Shown here in pieces: positions 42,329 to 54,016 of a DNA stretch of 64,000 bases. Both the position numbers and the translations under genes were made by a program. The stretch is from Nymphaea colorata (Eukaryota; Streptophyta; Magnoliopsida; Nymphaeales; Nymphaeaceae). Location of the stretch: assembly GCF_008831285.2 (NCBI RefSeq), contig NC_045147.1, positions 8,522,334 through 8,586,333 of the forward strand, in the 5' to 3' direction. The notes below the pieces were generated by a model. That model searched no databases. It was given only the letters and a program-made list of their open reading frames with translations, and had not been told where the DNA came from. How positions within the stretch are numbered: the stretch's first letter is position 1; each line of letters starts with the position of its first letter.

Positions 42329-44414
42329 CATCTGGCGCTTGTCGTCATGGGAATGGTCATCTAGACTAGTTTCAGGTTTGAATTTTCATGTTCATTAAAG
42401 ATTGGTGGGTCTAAGCTAATTTCAGTACCATGTGCATGCTCTAGTGATTTCTATGATTATGACAAGGATTACAGGCTGACGCCCAGATTAATGGGTCCCT
42501 AAAGATCCACATGAAACACCATGGATCCATGCTGCTCATCGATACCAAAAAATTTCTCATCTTCATTAAAAACCACGTGCTTGATATGTAGGCATGTATT
42601 GAGGAAGAATCACAACGTATATAGCCTTTATGGCAAATCCCATAACCAATAAAAGCATCACTTGCTCTTTGGCTGGAGCTTATGTTGATTATAAGAAGCA
42701 AGCAATGACAGCATACAGATCCGAATATCCAATAATGAGACAAATCTGGTTCTTGTCCAAATAAATATCCATAAGCCATCATAGATTTTGGTAATTTGGA
42801 TTACTGGAGCCAATTTATGATGTAAGTAGCCTGGAATGCATCAGCCCCTTGCGAATATTGGCATCATGCATCACATCGAGGGTAGTTTCGACAACATGAC
42901 GGTACTTGTGTTCAGCAAGCCCATTTTGTTCTGGCGTGTGAGGGACATGAATAGCGAATGAAAAAGTCCATTGCCAAGTAAATGTTGATCAAACATATTC
43001 CCGCAGAATTCACCACCGTTGTCAAACTAGAAAAATTTAACATTGAAGCCAAGCCTCTTATTAACGATAGATTCAAAGCGAAAAAGTTTTCATAAACATC
43101 AGATTTTTTTCAACTAAAAAAACTATATCCTTCTCTTCTTGTGGCTGGGGATGGCCCCCACACCTCACTCTGAATCATCTCTAATGGATTGAATGCATGA
43201 AAATCAGAGTTTGAGAATGTAATCTTGTGTATCTTCCCTGCTTGACAATGTTCACATACATGAGCTGTCACTTATTGAAATACGATTGCAATTGCCGAAC
43301 TTTTTGATGACTGAGCCACCGAATGGCACTTTGAATATGGATCTGTAAAGTCTCATTTCCAACATGAGAAATCGATAAGAGTTTTCATCTCCTACTAAAA
43401 TATAGTACGTACCATGATATGCCGACTTATTTTCCGTGTGCTGATCTGATCGAACAATCTTGTTGGTTGTATGGCTTGTGCCCGCGTCAGGATACCAACT
43501 CCTGCCCTCATCTTGGACATTCACAGCCGCAGGAGCTTCAGATATATCCCAACACATCCTGACCACATGTCCTTTTTTCACAATATTGACAAATAACAAC
43601 AGATTTTCGTTGAAATTTACTGTGATTATTATTGCCTTGCTCTTGATCACCTCCACTGGCACGACCTTGTCTTCGACTTAGCCATGATAAGGCCCTCAGC
43701 CTCAAACCCGACCTCTGAATGCATTGAATTAATGCCACTTAGCATTTTCATTATGCACAATAATTTTTGGATTGAGCATCTCCCAATGCCATTCTTGGTT
43801 GATAAGTAGATTATGAAGGTCTGGAAAAGATGGGACTTCAGTAGCCGTGTTTGCCATCAGGGTGGCTATGAAGCTCCCGTGTTCTACCTGTAGTCCATTG
43901 AGAGCAACTTGAGTCCATTCTTTATCGGCTATTTTTTCCAACTGAACGTAAAGTATCTGCAACTTACTTAATCTTCTCTAGATAACTCAACATATTCATC
44001 TCTCCCTTTTTGAGGAAGCTGAGATCTTTCTTCAACAACATTATGCTAAGAGGTGACTGGGATCCATAGGTGTGTTCAAAAACTCCCATTCCTCTCTAGC
44101 AGTGGAGATGTGCAGGATTTGACTCAACATAGGCTCTGAGACGGTGGCTTGGATCGAACTTAGAGCAAGATGGTCTAACGTCCTCCATGTTGGATATATA
44201 CAACATTAAGGCTTTCTTCTCCCCTGTCATTAACAAGGAATTGCTTGCGAGCCTTTTCAGAAGCATCGGCATGGGAAAGAAGGTCCTGATACGAAATCAC
44301 ATGCTGCAATTGATGCTTCCATAGCAGATAACTTTCCTCATTCAACTTGAACATGACAACGGTTGCAAAGGCAACCAATTGCATGTCAGTTGAAGACAAT
44401 GTACAAGAAGCCAT
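42329..44414 (-). pseudogene. Copia gag, protease and integrase remnant
   Basis: On the minus strand gag starts at the ATG at 44414-44412 (MASCTLSSTDM), with KLNEESYLLWKHQL, as in copia gag. More gag lies at 43962-43729. A zinc knuckle (VICQYCEK, then GHVVRMCW) spans a frameshift near 43570. The protease region WYPDAGTSHTTNK is near 43490. Integrase follows, with FDNGGEF near 43020 (second catalytic Asp), HTPEQNGLAEHKYRHVVET near 42920 (catalytic Glu), and FIGYGICHKGYIRCDSSS (a GYS-x-x-HKGY-C variant) near 42655. The C-terminal linker reaches 42329, where the solo-LTR-like insertion begins. All parts are frame-broken. Confidence 0.85.
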
Positions 44415-45296
44415 GGAAACAATTGACAAGGACTGAAGACAATGATTAAAGGAAAGCCCTTATGCCCTGTTTGGTTGGAGGGAAAGGGAGGCAAAGGAAG
44501 GGAGGGAAAGGGAGGGAAATGAAAGGGAAGGGAAGAGAAATGGAAGGGAAATGAATGGAATGAAAAGGAAAGAAAAGAGGTGATTATATTGTTTGGATAG
44601 AAAGAAAATGAAAGGAAAGGAAAGACTAAAATCATGTTTGTTTGGACTACATAAAGGAAAGGAAAAGGTAAAATTTATAATACTTTACAATAATACCCCT
44701 AACAGTCACTGGCTTGGCTACTGAGCAAATTGGTGGACATGTTTGAGGTTCACCAGTGGTTTGAGTTCTGCCTACAAGCTGCAAGAGGTTTGAGATGAAA
44801 TTCTATGATGCTATTTCTTTTCAAGTCAATGCTCTACTACTCACAAAATCAATATACCAGCTAAATTCTAATCACCCACAATTTTCATGAATTTATTGAC
44901 CGACTTATGGAACTTTTTTATTTTGAATGATCGTTCAACCTTATTAACTCAAAGAAATGTAAATCAATCCTAACATTCGACTAAATTTTAAAAACAGAAC
45001 CACTAATCAAGAAGATCAACAACAAGTTTCAAGGGTCCCTTAACAAGAACACCACACCAAATGCATACCCATGGTCATCATCATGAACCTTGCCATGAAC
45101 ATCATACAGCCATCCATGAGTGCATCATAAGCCCTTCCATGAAACACCATACCAAATGCATTCCATGTTCATTATCATGAACTTCAACATAAGATACCAT
45201 GCAGCCACAAATTTTAATGGCTCCATCGCTACAAGTCCACATCATAAGGGGGCTTGACGATGCATACCATGGCCATCATAAGGGGGCTTAACATGA

Positions 45297-45476
45297 GTAA
45301 AATCATATAGGTACACTGTTCATGGACCATAGTTGCATACGACTCCATCACAAGCCTTACGACAAATACCATACCAAATGTACACAGTAAAATCATACAG
45401 GTACGCTGTTCATGGACCATAGTTGCATACGACTCCATCACAAGCCTTATGACAAACCCCATACCAAATGTATACC
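45297..45476 (+). repeat. 90-bp tandem duplication in Harbinger-like element
   Basis: GTAAAATCATA(T/C)AGGTAC starts at 45297 and again at 45387. The units share GTTCATGGACCATAGTTGC and CTCCATCACAAGCC almost unchanged. The minus-strand frame that repeats RLVMESYATMVHEQ reflects this duplication. Confidence 0.85.
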
Positions 45477-45587
45477 ATGGTTATCGCCATGATCCTTACC
45501 ATGAATCATATACCATCATCACATCGTCTGCCTTGGTTCTCTTTTTGATAACAGGGGTGACAAAAAGTAGAAAAAACAAGAATGAAA

Positions 45588-45624
45588 AAGAAGAAGAAGA
45601 AGAAGAAGACGAGAGAGAGAGAGA
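45588..45624. repeat. (AAG)n/(GA)n microsatellite
   Basis: About seven AAG units followed by about seven GA units inside the Harbinger-like element. Confidence 0.9.
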
Positions 45625-46044
45625 TGCACCTTGTTTCAGATGTGAGCCCTGTTCCTTGCTTGTTGAAGAGAGAGGAAAGTGTCCCTTCACTCCTGGAGAA
45701 GAAGCAGCAGATGTGAGGAAGAGTCTTCTTGCGCAGGGGAGGAGGCCTCCCTCTTCCTTCCTTGTTGAAGACATGAAAAGGAATGGGAGGGGTAGTGTGG
45801 GAATAAAAAGACTCTTCCTCTTCCCTTCATTTCCTTTCTTTCTCAATCCGTCTGATTTGAGAGGGATTGGATTTACACTACACAATCTCTCCCTTTCCTT
45901 TCCTTTCTTTTCCCTCCTCTCGCAGCCAAACACACTTTCTTCATTTCCCTCCCTTTCTCTCATTTCTAATTAACCAACCAAACAAAGGAGGGATTGCTCA
46001 ATCCCTCCCTTTCCCTCCAACCAAACAGGCTGTTAGAGCGACAA

Positions 46045-46056
46045 GCTCTAATACCA
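46045..46056 (-). promoter_or_regulatory. Primer binding site of nested copia element
   Basis: On the minus strand TGGTATTAGAGC directly follows the 5' LTR. It differs by one base from the initiator-Met tRNA complement TGGTATCAGAGC. Confidence 0.85.
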
Positions 46057-46412
46057 TAGAGAGTCACATGAGAAAATCGGAAACTCTGAGATTACCTTAC
46101 ATTCTCAGAGATAATTAATTATATAGCAAATGTACAAGATAATGTTTCAGTTACAACAATATTTTGAATTCAAATTTTTCACAGTTTATCACAGATATGC
46201 AACCTTTAATGCAAATATCACTACAAAAATTACATCTATCATCGACGGCCAAAAAATATCGGTAAAGATAGTAAAATTCTCGATGAAAATTTTATTGCCC
46301 AATCGTCAATAAAAAGTTTGTTGGTGAACACATTCACTGACATGCAACCTTTAATTTTTTGAATTGTGCAGCCACCTGAGTGAAGTGCTAGAATTATGCA
46401 CTTGCCTTTACA
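46057..46412 (-). mobile_element. 5' LTR of nested copia element
   Basis: On the minus strand it starts TGTAAAGGCAAGTGCAT and ends CTCTCTA, next to the primer binding site. It contains a TATATAAT box (minus strand, 46118-46125). It is 356 bp long because of a ~145-bp insertion. Otherwise it aligns with the 216-bp 3' LTR. Confidence 0.85.
46197..46355. mobile_element. CACTA-like mini-insertion in the 5' LTR
   Basis: ATGCAACCTTTAAT occurs at 46197-46210 and at 46342-46355. The 131 bp between are absent from the 3' LTR. The insert has CACTACAAAAATTAC near its left end and GTTTGTTGGTG near its right, resembling the CACTACAA and TTGTAGTG ends of CACTA elements. The 14-bp duplication is longer than the 3 bp normal for that superfamily, so the class is uncertain. 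Confidence 0.6.
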
Positions 46413-46417
46413 GTTTG

Positions 46418-48744
46418 GTAGTCTAGTCGTACAGACTCATAGCTATCTTTATGAGTTGTGTTGTTTCATCATAACCAACTTTGCTCCTTCAATCTATTCA
46501 CTTAGGGTGTTGTCATCTTTGTTTTAAATACCATTGGTTCTTGTTTGCTGTTCGACTTAGTAATACAGATTTTGGTGTGGATTGTTTATCTAGTATTGCC
46601 CAATTTTGAGCGAATATTTCCAATCTATAAATTGATGTTATTCCTTTGATGTTCCAGTCAACTGAACTCGTCTAGTAGGCTTTTTTTTGTCTTCCAAATT
46701 TGTGTCCACTCATGCCTTCTCTACTTCTTCTACACATGGACAATTTTTTGTGCTCCATTTTAGTCACATTATAGATCTTGGTTTAGGATTAGTTTCCCCA
46801 AACTATACCTTGGAACTGTTTCTCTTATAAAAACGAAGCCTCAGTCAAATTTCATGGAAAATCCACTTTGTTAACCATGTTTTCTTAAGTCCCCAAGTAG
46901 GCCACTTGTCAAGGCTAAGGTGTTTTTTTTTTTACCACAATTTGAACTGTGTCGTAGACTGGGTGTGGATTACTTTTTTGTTTTGGAACAAATTCTTCAA
47001 ACCTTTCACTTGAAGTTCTTTATCTGATATGAAGAGAACATTCATACCCAAGTTTTAGGCCAAACCAAACTTGCTGGGCATACCCTTTCATAGTCCCCAA
47101 ATTGGCAGTTAAAACATAGATCTGTTTTCTGTTTTTGCATAAAATAATTGATGACAGTTTGGTCCAAACCTTAACTTTTATATTAGGATAGATTTGTATG
47201 AACTTCCACTTTGGATTGTCTTCCACAAGTGTTTAGAAGGTTTATATCAAGTACCATGAAGTTTTATGGTCATTCCAGGTACTTCCTAATCATTTTCCCA
47301 AAGTCAGTCCATGTCATGCTCTATTTTCATAACATGATATGCCTTTCCATATCAATAATTCTTTTTTGGTATCTAGATGCAATATTAATGTCATTACTTG
47401 TCAAAGGATGTTACCTGTATCTAGGAGGTTTCTACTTTCTATCACATTTCATGCTAATTCCCATCATTTTGGGGTCAAGTTTTACAAGGCTTTAGGGTCA
47501 TTGGAATCTCCACCTGGTTAGTTCATGTCATCTTATTTTCATGTCTATCCTTACATATAGTTGTAAGAAGATAACGAGGGAAGCAATGTGCATGAACGAA
47601 ATATCTATCCCATGACAGTTCCAAGTCAACAAGTTTGCCTTGTCTTGCATACATATCTTTGTTCCACTAACCCATTATTTCATGTGTAGCTTTTCTATAT
47701 TTTTTAATTCTTTGTTATTTTTCAATTCAAAGAGATGTAAATGATTTTTAACTACACCTTTGAGGTTCTTTTGGGAAGCTGCAAATAAAGGAGTCGTTTT
47801 AGCACTCAGAGGTGCATCTATTTTTGTTATCCATTACACCTTTATAAATGATTTTCAATTTCTAACTTTAATATGTTCATTCTCTATCATATGATTGTAC
47901 TTGTCTAACAGCCAAGGCTTGGTAGAATGATTAGACTTGGCCAGCTCCTGTTCTAGTTTGGGAACAAATTTAAATATGTAACCTTAGTAAAAGCACAGCG
48001 GTCTAGGGGACATGGTGGAAATATCTAGAGAGATTATGGCAAAAGCATAATTGGGCTGGGACATGGAGGGAACTACTGTAAAATTTAGCGGCCTTATCTC
48101 ATGTTAAACATGGATAGCTTAAATTTAAATTTGAATAAGAATGATGATAGGCTATGGCTTCTGTCGTTAGAATTTGGAACCCACCTTGTCTGACCCCTAA
48201 TTCATTGAATTCATGTTTGAATTTGGGCAGTTTATATTTAGAAGACCTCACACGTCCAAAAACCTAACTCATGCCCTAAACTACGGTGCAACTAGGTGAG
48301 TTAAGGTTTAGACTACCTAGCATAAATTTAGTGCACCCATCTTAGTTTACATCAAAAAGTTGGGGGTGTAATTTTTAGAACCCATGATTCAATAAACCCT
48401 ATCTTACCCCTGCATTACAAATTGTATTATGACCTGTTCGGGTGTGAGACATCATATTATAGAAATGATATACGCACAACTTTAAGGTTATTCATGGCAA
48501 AAGATAGTAGAAGAGATGGGCTAGAACTTGCAAATCATCAAATTCTACCCTGGTTGCAAGTTTTAGGTTCTAAGACTTGGGTGGGTCCTTCTGGGTGTCT
48601 CCTATACCATTAAACATAATTTGTCTCCTAGTTGCAAGGTTAAGCCTAACAAAGGAAAGAAATACATGAATACTTAACGATTGGTAGTCTCCCTTTGCAT
48701 AACTTGTACATCTCCTAATTGATGTCATTTATGTTTGTATGTGT
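46418..48744. other. Non-coding host-like DNA, right flank of copia insertion
   Basis: T-rich on the plus strand with no clear repeat structure. It was contiguous with 34941-36144 before the copia insertion. Short frames carry no known domain. Confidence 0.4.
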
Positions 48745-49262
48745 GTTAACCAATGTTACTATTATACTATAAACACCTATGCAAAAGCTTAAGCACATTT
48801 TTATTGTGTACTAAACAATTATGTATGTGGAACTACACTAAAAATTTCTGCACTATTGCCTCACATGCAATCTGACTTGTGAGATGAGTATTGTGAATGT
48901 ACTCTAGTTGTAAGTGCAACCATTGAAGTTTATTAGAGATGTTAAACTAGCAAACTACAATGAAAAATGTTATATGTTGCCTTGCATTGGGCTGGGCACA
49001 GACTTTGGATGAAAAATGTTATATGAAATGAGCACACAGTCAGGCTCTAGCATTGGGCTTGTATATTTAGGTGACAATAATGAAAACAAACTCAACTGCA
49101 TTTTACTTAATGAATTGGATTGTATTCATTACAATGAGATTAAATGCATTATACTCTACTTGATTGACTTGGCATGTTTCTTGCATGATGACTTGACCAC
49201 GTTCTGATGCTTTTTTGAAATATGTGCCTTGTATGTTTTGACTGATTATTGTGTGTTATTCA
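48745..49262 (+). repeat. Dispersed repeat, copy C
   Basis: Direct-orientation partner of 1-490. The match runs from ACTATAAACACC to about TGATTATTGTGTG. Copy C then diverges, without the EWFYKYV coding tail that follows copy A. Confidence 0.6.
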
Positions 49263-49857
49263 TCTTGAGTATCAAAGTGTGGTAGGCAACGACCTATGAC
49301 TAGGAAAATTCGAGCATTACCAATAATGATGATTACGGACTGAAGCCAATCTACCCCTTTGTAAAGGGAGTTGAGTGGCACTGTGGGGAATAGGGTTATA
49401 TTATGTTTTGTTGATATGCAAGGGTGATTCCCCAAGCTCCTCCTCCGGGCTACCAAAGGGGAGCTAGTTTCCATCGCATGACACTAGAGTATGGGTCTTC
49501 ACTACTGCAGCAACTATGCTGAGCTCGGCACCTCAGACAGGAGATACTACTGGGTTACCATTCCCAGTTACTCATTTGTAATGTTTGTAAGCTACACCAT
49601 GGTCCTTTGTATCGTGCACACCTTCCAGATGTGCACCATCATTACCCAATAAGGTGTGGGAGAGTTTGCATAGATGTACATGGTTATGTGTTTAGCTAAT
49701 CAACTTGCTATGCACAATATGTATTTCCACGTGCAGCGATTGTTGGAGCTAGTTAATTAATGACACTGTTTTGTTTCTCCCACCTCTTTGCTTGGGGCCA
49801 GTTATTATACATATGCACTACATTTGAGCTTGGAGTGTGTTTCTACCATATAACATG
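49263..49857. other. Non-coding, locally GC-richer
   Basis: A patch at 49415-49660 is GC-richer. One frame reads through about 60 codons without a recognisable domain. It may be a decayed exon or transposable-element gene. Nothing can be named. Confidence 0.35.
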
Positions 49858-49955
49858 CTTATGGGTTCATTGGGAAAGCAACAAGTAGGTGTCTGACCTT
49901 TGAGGACTTATGGGTTCATTGGGAAAGCAACAAATAGGTGTCTAACTTTTGAGGA
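49858..49955 (+). repeat. 49-bp tandem duplication
   Basis: Two units, at 49858-49906 and 49907-49955, share CTTATGGGTTCATTGGGAAA and AGGTGTCT with only a few changes. Confidence 0.9.
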
Positions 49956-50099
49956 CCTCAAATAGTCACCACCTTTTGCAACAAAGTCATACGGAGGTGT
50001 CTCACATTAAAAAAAAATCTCAAAATGAATATCTTTGCTCAATGGATACAATACACGAGAATTTTTAAAAAAGGTAAACAACCATTTGGCAAAGTCCAT

Positions 50100-50645
50100 A
50101 TTTGCTGGCCACCTACATCCGATGAAGGCCCTGCAATTAGGATCCAACTGAGGCCCTCACTACATGAGGGTTTCCCCCAATGTTTCTAGCAAGGGTAGTC
50201 GACCCTGGCTATTTTTGTAGGGGTCGTCTAAACCTGGCTGTTTCTACACCACTTTATGGACAAATGAGGGAAGGCCACCTGTATTAGAAAGTGAAGGTCG
50301 AGACAATCAGCGATGAAACAGTGAGGGTCATCCTGACCCTACATTCTCCATGAGGATAGAGACGAACCTCGCATTTTCACTGAGGATTGAGAAGAATCTC
50401 ACCAGTTCGATGAGGGCCATCTTAACCTTCACTGAAGTCCACACCGGACACTTGACCCTTACTAAACCACTGAAGGTCCAAATGATATAATGCATGGCCA
50501 TTCAACCATCACTAGAAAGGTTGCTCGACCCTAGTGAGGCTGCGGGTCGAGGGACCTTGCCAGTCCAGCAGGGAGGGCCCCAATTCACCTGACCATCGCT
50601 GGACGGCGATGGCTAGCAACCTGGCCCTTGCCCTTTGGTGAGAGT
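50100..50645. repeat. GAGGGTC/GACCCTC word-like block
   Basis: Variants of GAGGGTCGACC, CTCACTGAAGGTC and ACCCTCACTAGG recur in both directions without a fixed period. The block is GC-richer than its flanks and then gives way to T-rich sequence. Such blocks are typical of decayed, formerly CpG-rich LTR regions. No frame is credible. Confidence 0.5.
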
Positions 50646-52640
50646 TTTCTCATTCTTTTTATTTTTTATTTTCTAAATTTTTAAAAAGTTGGAAAACAGG
50701 GGGTGTTTTAGTCATTTTTTATTTTAAAACTACTTCTTAAAGAAACACACCTCTTTGTGAATTTGTTAGAACAGATCAGTGTCTTTTTGTGGTGTAGTTA
50801 GGCAGTTGATCGTTATTTGCCTATTTGTTGGGCAGTTATTTGTAATTTTTATTGGTTCAAAAAGCCCAGAGGTCAAATTTTTTGGCTCAGTTCACATTAG
50901 CAGTAAGCGAAATCTACTCCAACTCAGACTTCTTTTACCCTAAGTCCCAGTCTAATCAAGGTTTGAATCTCTAGGAGTCCATGGCATGTCATGTACTTTT
51001 TTCCCTTTTCTTTTCTTAGTTTTCTTTCTTTCTTTCTTTTTGTTTCCTTAAGAAATTTCTTTTCATTTTCTTCATGCTTGAGTTAGTTTCTTTTATTTCG
51101 CCTAAGCATTAGTTTGTTTTTGTTCTCTCATTTTGGCTTCGTTAATTTTCGCTTGATGACTAGTCTAGCTTGCTAGCTTTTTATTGCCTAGGTTTAGTTT
51201 ATTTTCTTTCTACCATGTGAATCTTGTAGTTTACTTCCTGATTTAGCTTTATTTTATGAATGTTTAGATAGGCGTGGAGGCTGGACATGTCTGTCTTCCT
51301 TCGGTTATTTCAAGTCTATATTTTGCTTCAACTTTAGGTTACTTGCTTAAGCAATTTTATTTTGTATCATGATATTGCTTAGCTCATTATGCATGCATTT
51401 GCACAATTTCAATTATGCACACATGGTCTACTTGTATAGTGCATGTTGCACACCTAGTCAAAAGTTATGAAACCGGTTAAGTAGCTTATTTTTTTCCAGT
51501 ATCGACATACAAAAGACCCAAATTTCATTGAACCTTTAATTGAGCATACTTTAAAATACCCATGATTTCAAAATGACTTCAAAACATACATTTTCCAATA
51601 ACCCTCGGTTTCAAAATCCCCTAGGAACATCCCTGATCAGGATGACCCAAACTTTAGATTGACCTATTCTAAGCTTAAACATAGTTTAAATCTTACTTTA
51701 TTACCAAATTAAGATATGATGCTTGAGACTACGACAATAATTCCCAAGCATTAAGACTTTAAAAATCTAAACCCCTGGGTCATGACCCCATTCTGATTCA
51801 TTACACAAGACCTAGCATTAGAGACATCAATCAAGAAACCCTAATATTTAGTTGCCCTAGCTCCTCAAAACCCTAATCATATTAAATGTAAAACCTTAGG
51901 CATCAACTTTACTTTAATGCTCAAACCAAGGCTAAGTATTAGATACCTCAACCATGAGTTCCCATTTCAAAACCGTAATTCCTAAAACTGGAATTTACAT
52001 AACACCACAAAACCCTATGTATAAGGCCATTACTCCGTCATTCAAATTCCTAGATTAAAAAATCCATTAATCTTAATCCATCAACCAACTTAAGATATGA
52101 ACTTTCAACATCCAAACACCCTGGGTCTTGAATTTAAATCATATTTAATTTAAAGACTCAATCCTAAGTCAAAATCTCAAGTTCAAACTCTAGAGTCACT
52201 TTCAACTTTCAAATCAAGTGGCTGACCCTGAACCCTAACTTTCTGATCCTGCTTCCCGTTTCAACCTTAGGAAACGAAGTCTTGATCATTCATGCTGTAG
52301 GAGCACACATTATATGGGTTAGAACGTTTGTGTTGACAAATGATGATTAAGAGACTGAACAAGGCCTATCTGAATGTTTCTCTTGTTCATAAACCCTAAA
52401 TTTCTTATGGTCAACTTATATTTTAACTAAAACTTTGTTTGAAAACTATGGCATATTTGCCTTTATTGCTTTTAGGTTCAGGATGACATTCAGTTGTCTA
52501 GAGATTAGAGCAACATGATTTCGTTCTTCATCTGATTACCCCTCAAAGGCTCCTAGAATGGTCATACCTCATATCGACAGAGTGGCTTACATTTCTTGAG
52601 GTTATCCTATGTAATTTAACATAGGCGAGCGTATATGTTT
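50646..52640 (+). other. Leader-like non-coding DNA
   Basis: A T-rich part (51000-51240, with (TTTC)n at 51020-51045) is followed by C- and A-rich text with repeated AAACCCTA and CCTAG words (51500-52260). The order resembles 32.2-33.1 kb, and in reverse 61.1-61.5 kb. Probably part of the same LTR-element family. Confidence 0.4.
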
Positions 52641-53971
52641 CTCATTTTACAGTAAAATATAAAAAAATTTCCATTACCTATGAAAAAAAAAGGGACAATT
52701 TAGGTAGCCATGAACCATTTTGTGGTAGCGATGAGAAAGACTTGGTTCTTACTTATCAAGGTTGTCAACTATCCCACTCGAATATAAATGTATGTTGCAA
52801 TCTAGTGATCATAAGAAAGGGAACATCGGAGGAAATTTTTTACCCATCTCAATGACAAAATAAAAGTGCAAGGAAACTATGTCTTTTAATCTCAAATTAA
52901 CCTAAATGTTTCCTCTCTTTCTTTCTCTCTTATGAGTTATCATGCTCAATGAAGGTTTTATTCAGTCATGTGAAAATTAGACATCTATGCATATACTTAT
53001 GCATGAAGTATTCATGTTTAGACAAAGTAGAAATATTATTTAGCTGACCATGAATAGTTTACCTATTGCAAGACTCTTGAAGCATAGCCTGATAGAATTT
53101 GAACTCAAGGGATAGGAGCATGTTTCTACGTAGATTTGGCTTTTATAGAAATTGATTGAACATGTTTTCTTTCAAGGAAAATACTTCTTCAAGTGGTATT
53201 TGTTCACAATTAGAATTGGGCAGCTTTCACATGGAGTTACAATTCGTGAACTCTATTTAACATTATGGGCTATCCATTTTGGTCTTGAATTTAAAATGAA
53301 TACCAAAAAGATATAGAACGATAGAATTTTGCATCATAGTATGCTTCTTTCCAAAATAGCTCACATTTCGACCATAATCACCAAGCATTCTTTCTTGATA
53401 TATTTGTAGTGGCTGATGCATTTGCGACCTGTTTGCATTACAAGTGTGAGCTTTAGCAAAACAAATAGCATCCCTTGCTTCTTCAGTTAGTGAATCATTC
53501 ATCAATAACCCTAATGTGTGAATTCAAAAAAGTGTTGTCCTTACAACATGCACACAATTTTGTGGACAATTCTGAAAACGAACTCAAACACTCAAAAGAA
53601 ACTTTTAGGTACCTATATACGTTTCTATATCTTGAGGCCATAGCAAGAAAAATGTTGGTTTTCTCTCTTTGCATTTGAAGGTATCTCCTTTTAAACCCAC
53701 GTTGAAACTTTCAAACATTTCATTGTCTATGTATGAATTATGTCTTCTATTGCAGCATGATGTCTCCCACAATCACTCTCACTATATCTTTGCTTGAAAT
53801 AAAAGTGTTCAATGTTCTCACTCTCTCTATGTTTTTTATATTTTCTTTGTAGATTAATAGGTTCATACTATCTCGCACACATTCATTGTGTGTGGGTTTG
53901 TCACATATGGATCACCAGCAAAATCTCAAAGGTTCTTTATCCCCCCCTTTGTGTGTACTGAAATGGTGCAG

Positions 53972-54016
<45 letters not shown>

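Larger units (their letters stand above)
44460..46035. mobile_element. Non-autonomous PIF/Harbinger-like element, ~1.57 kb
   Basis: Inverted ends share CCTGTTTGGTTGGAGGGAAA then GGGAGG on both sides, with the outermost three bases diverged. TTA at 44460-44462 and 46033-46035 is the 3-bp duplication typical of PIF/Harbinger. Subterminal regions are (A/G)-rich with several GTTTGG words. No transposase motif is present. The 174- and 155-codon frames at 45449-45973 overlap on opposite strands, are low-complexity and are not convincing genes. The element sits nine bases from the copia primer binding site, between it and gag. Confidence 0.65.
36145..46417 (-). mobile_element. Nested Ty1/copia element, minus strand, with both LTRs and TSD
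   Basis: One element accounts for fragments that look unrelated at first. GTTTG at 36145-36149 and again at 46413-46417 flanks homologous LTRs (36150-36365 and 46057-46412). On the minus strand the order is 5' LTR, primer binding site, gag, zinc knuckle, protease, integrase, reverse transcriptase, RNase H, polypurine tract, 3' LTR, all in the copia order. Insertions split it at 44463-46032, 38021-42323 and 46211-46341. Without them the element is about 4.3 kb. The LTRs share roughly four bases in five, so it is old. Confidence 0.85.

Noticed and set aside
45449-45973. 174-codon frame (with a 155-codon frame on the opposite strand)
   Set aside because: Low-complexity Glu/Lys, Ser and Phe runs from microsatellite and purine tracts inside a Harbinger-like element. 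Frames overlap on both strands and match no transposase motif.
53263-53505. Possible gypsy integrase zinc-domain piece on the minus strand
   Set aside because: Only a weak AKAHTCNANRSQMHQP resemblance. No adjacent integrase core or reverse transcriptase was found in any frame, so it is not annotated as a retroelement gene.
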